From Flavobacterium sp. (GTDB lineage Bacteria; Bacteroidota; Bacteroidia; Flavobacteriales; Flavobacteriaceae): a stretch of DNA of 34,471 nucleotides. The stretch spans positions 1 through 34,471 of the forward strand of contig JAAFGY010000016.1 in the NCBI GenBank assembly GCA_010365135.1, in the 5' to 3' direction. Made by a program: the position numbers and the translations under genes. Below, one piece after another: positions 34,467 through 34,471 of this stretch (positions are counted from its first letter, which is position 1; every line of letters begins with the position of its first letter). The notes under the pieces are model-generated. The model worked only from the letters and a program-made list of their open reading frames with translations, was not told the origin of the DNA and made no database searches.

Positions 34467-34471
34467 GTTAA

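Noticed and set aside
1..34471. Mobile element genes, CRISPR array, tRNA or rRNA
   Set aside because: No transposase, integrase, phage gene, regularly spaced repeats or RNA-gene-like segment was seen on either strand. Only non-coding repeat-like elements are present.

Overview
The window looks like the chromosome of a gliding, non-flagellated member of the Bacteroidota, most probably a Flavobacterium or close relative. The base composition is very AT-rich. There is a gldJ / porU-porV locus for gliding and type IX secretion, a SusC/SusD polysaccharide-utilisation locus (PUL), a short (287 aa) primary sigma factor of the Bacteroidota type, and several promoter-like TAnnTTTG (-7) boxes. No tRNA, rRNA, CRISPR array, transposase, integrase or phage gene was seen.

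Layout. Positions 372-10750 (minus strand) are a beta-glucan PUL. In transcription order it encodes a SusC-type TonB-dependent transporter, SusD, two surface lipoproteins probably binding glycan, a GH16 laminarinase-like lipoprotein, a secreted endonuclease/exonuclease/phosphatase-fold (EEP) protein and a GH30 glycosidase lipoprotein. GH16 (beta-1,3 backbone) with GH30 (possibly beta-1,6 branches) suggests a laminarin-like substrate. A divergent gene at 11114-13984 encodes a one-protein sensor and LuxR-type regulator that probably controls the PUL. A terminator-like hairpin separates the transport/binding genes from GH16.

Positions 14047-25694 are conserved core genes: murF and gldJ (minus), and divergently porU, porV, a cytidine deaminase, and pdhA-pdhC for pyruvate dehydrogenase E1 and E2. 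A glycosyltransferase gene (minus) and miaE (plus) follow. They are bordered by two non-coding repeat-like elements at 25755-25866 and 27131-27293.

Positions 27956-32262 (minus) carry what should be one very large signalling gene, CheB-CheR-PAS-histidine kinase-receiver. It is split by an apparent -1 frameshift near 31621. The alternative frame continues without a stop across the break and supplies the missing linker, so this is a real mutation, a sequence error or, less likely, recoding. Then come rpoD, with a large structured 3' region, and a small secreted protein of unknown function with a good promoter. Inverted copies of a short motif (core AACCCGTTGGGTG) lie about 90 bases from each end of the window.

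The strongest points for follow-up are the split CheB/CheR hybrid kinase, the two hairpin-forming intergenic repeats, and the PUL with its unexplained EEP protein. I did not find a convincing wholly new multi-gene system.
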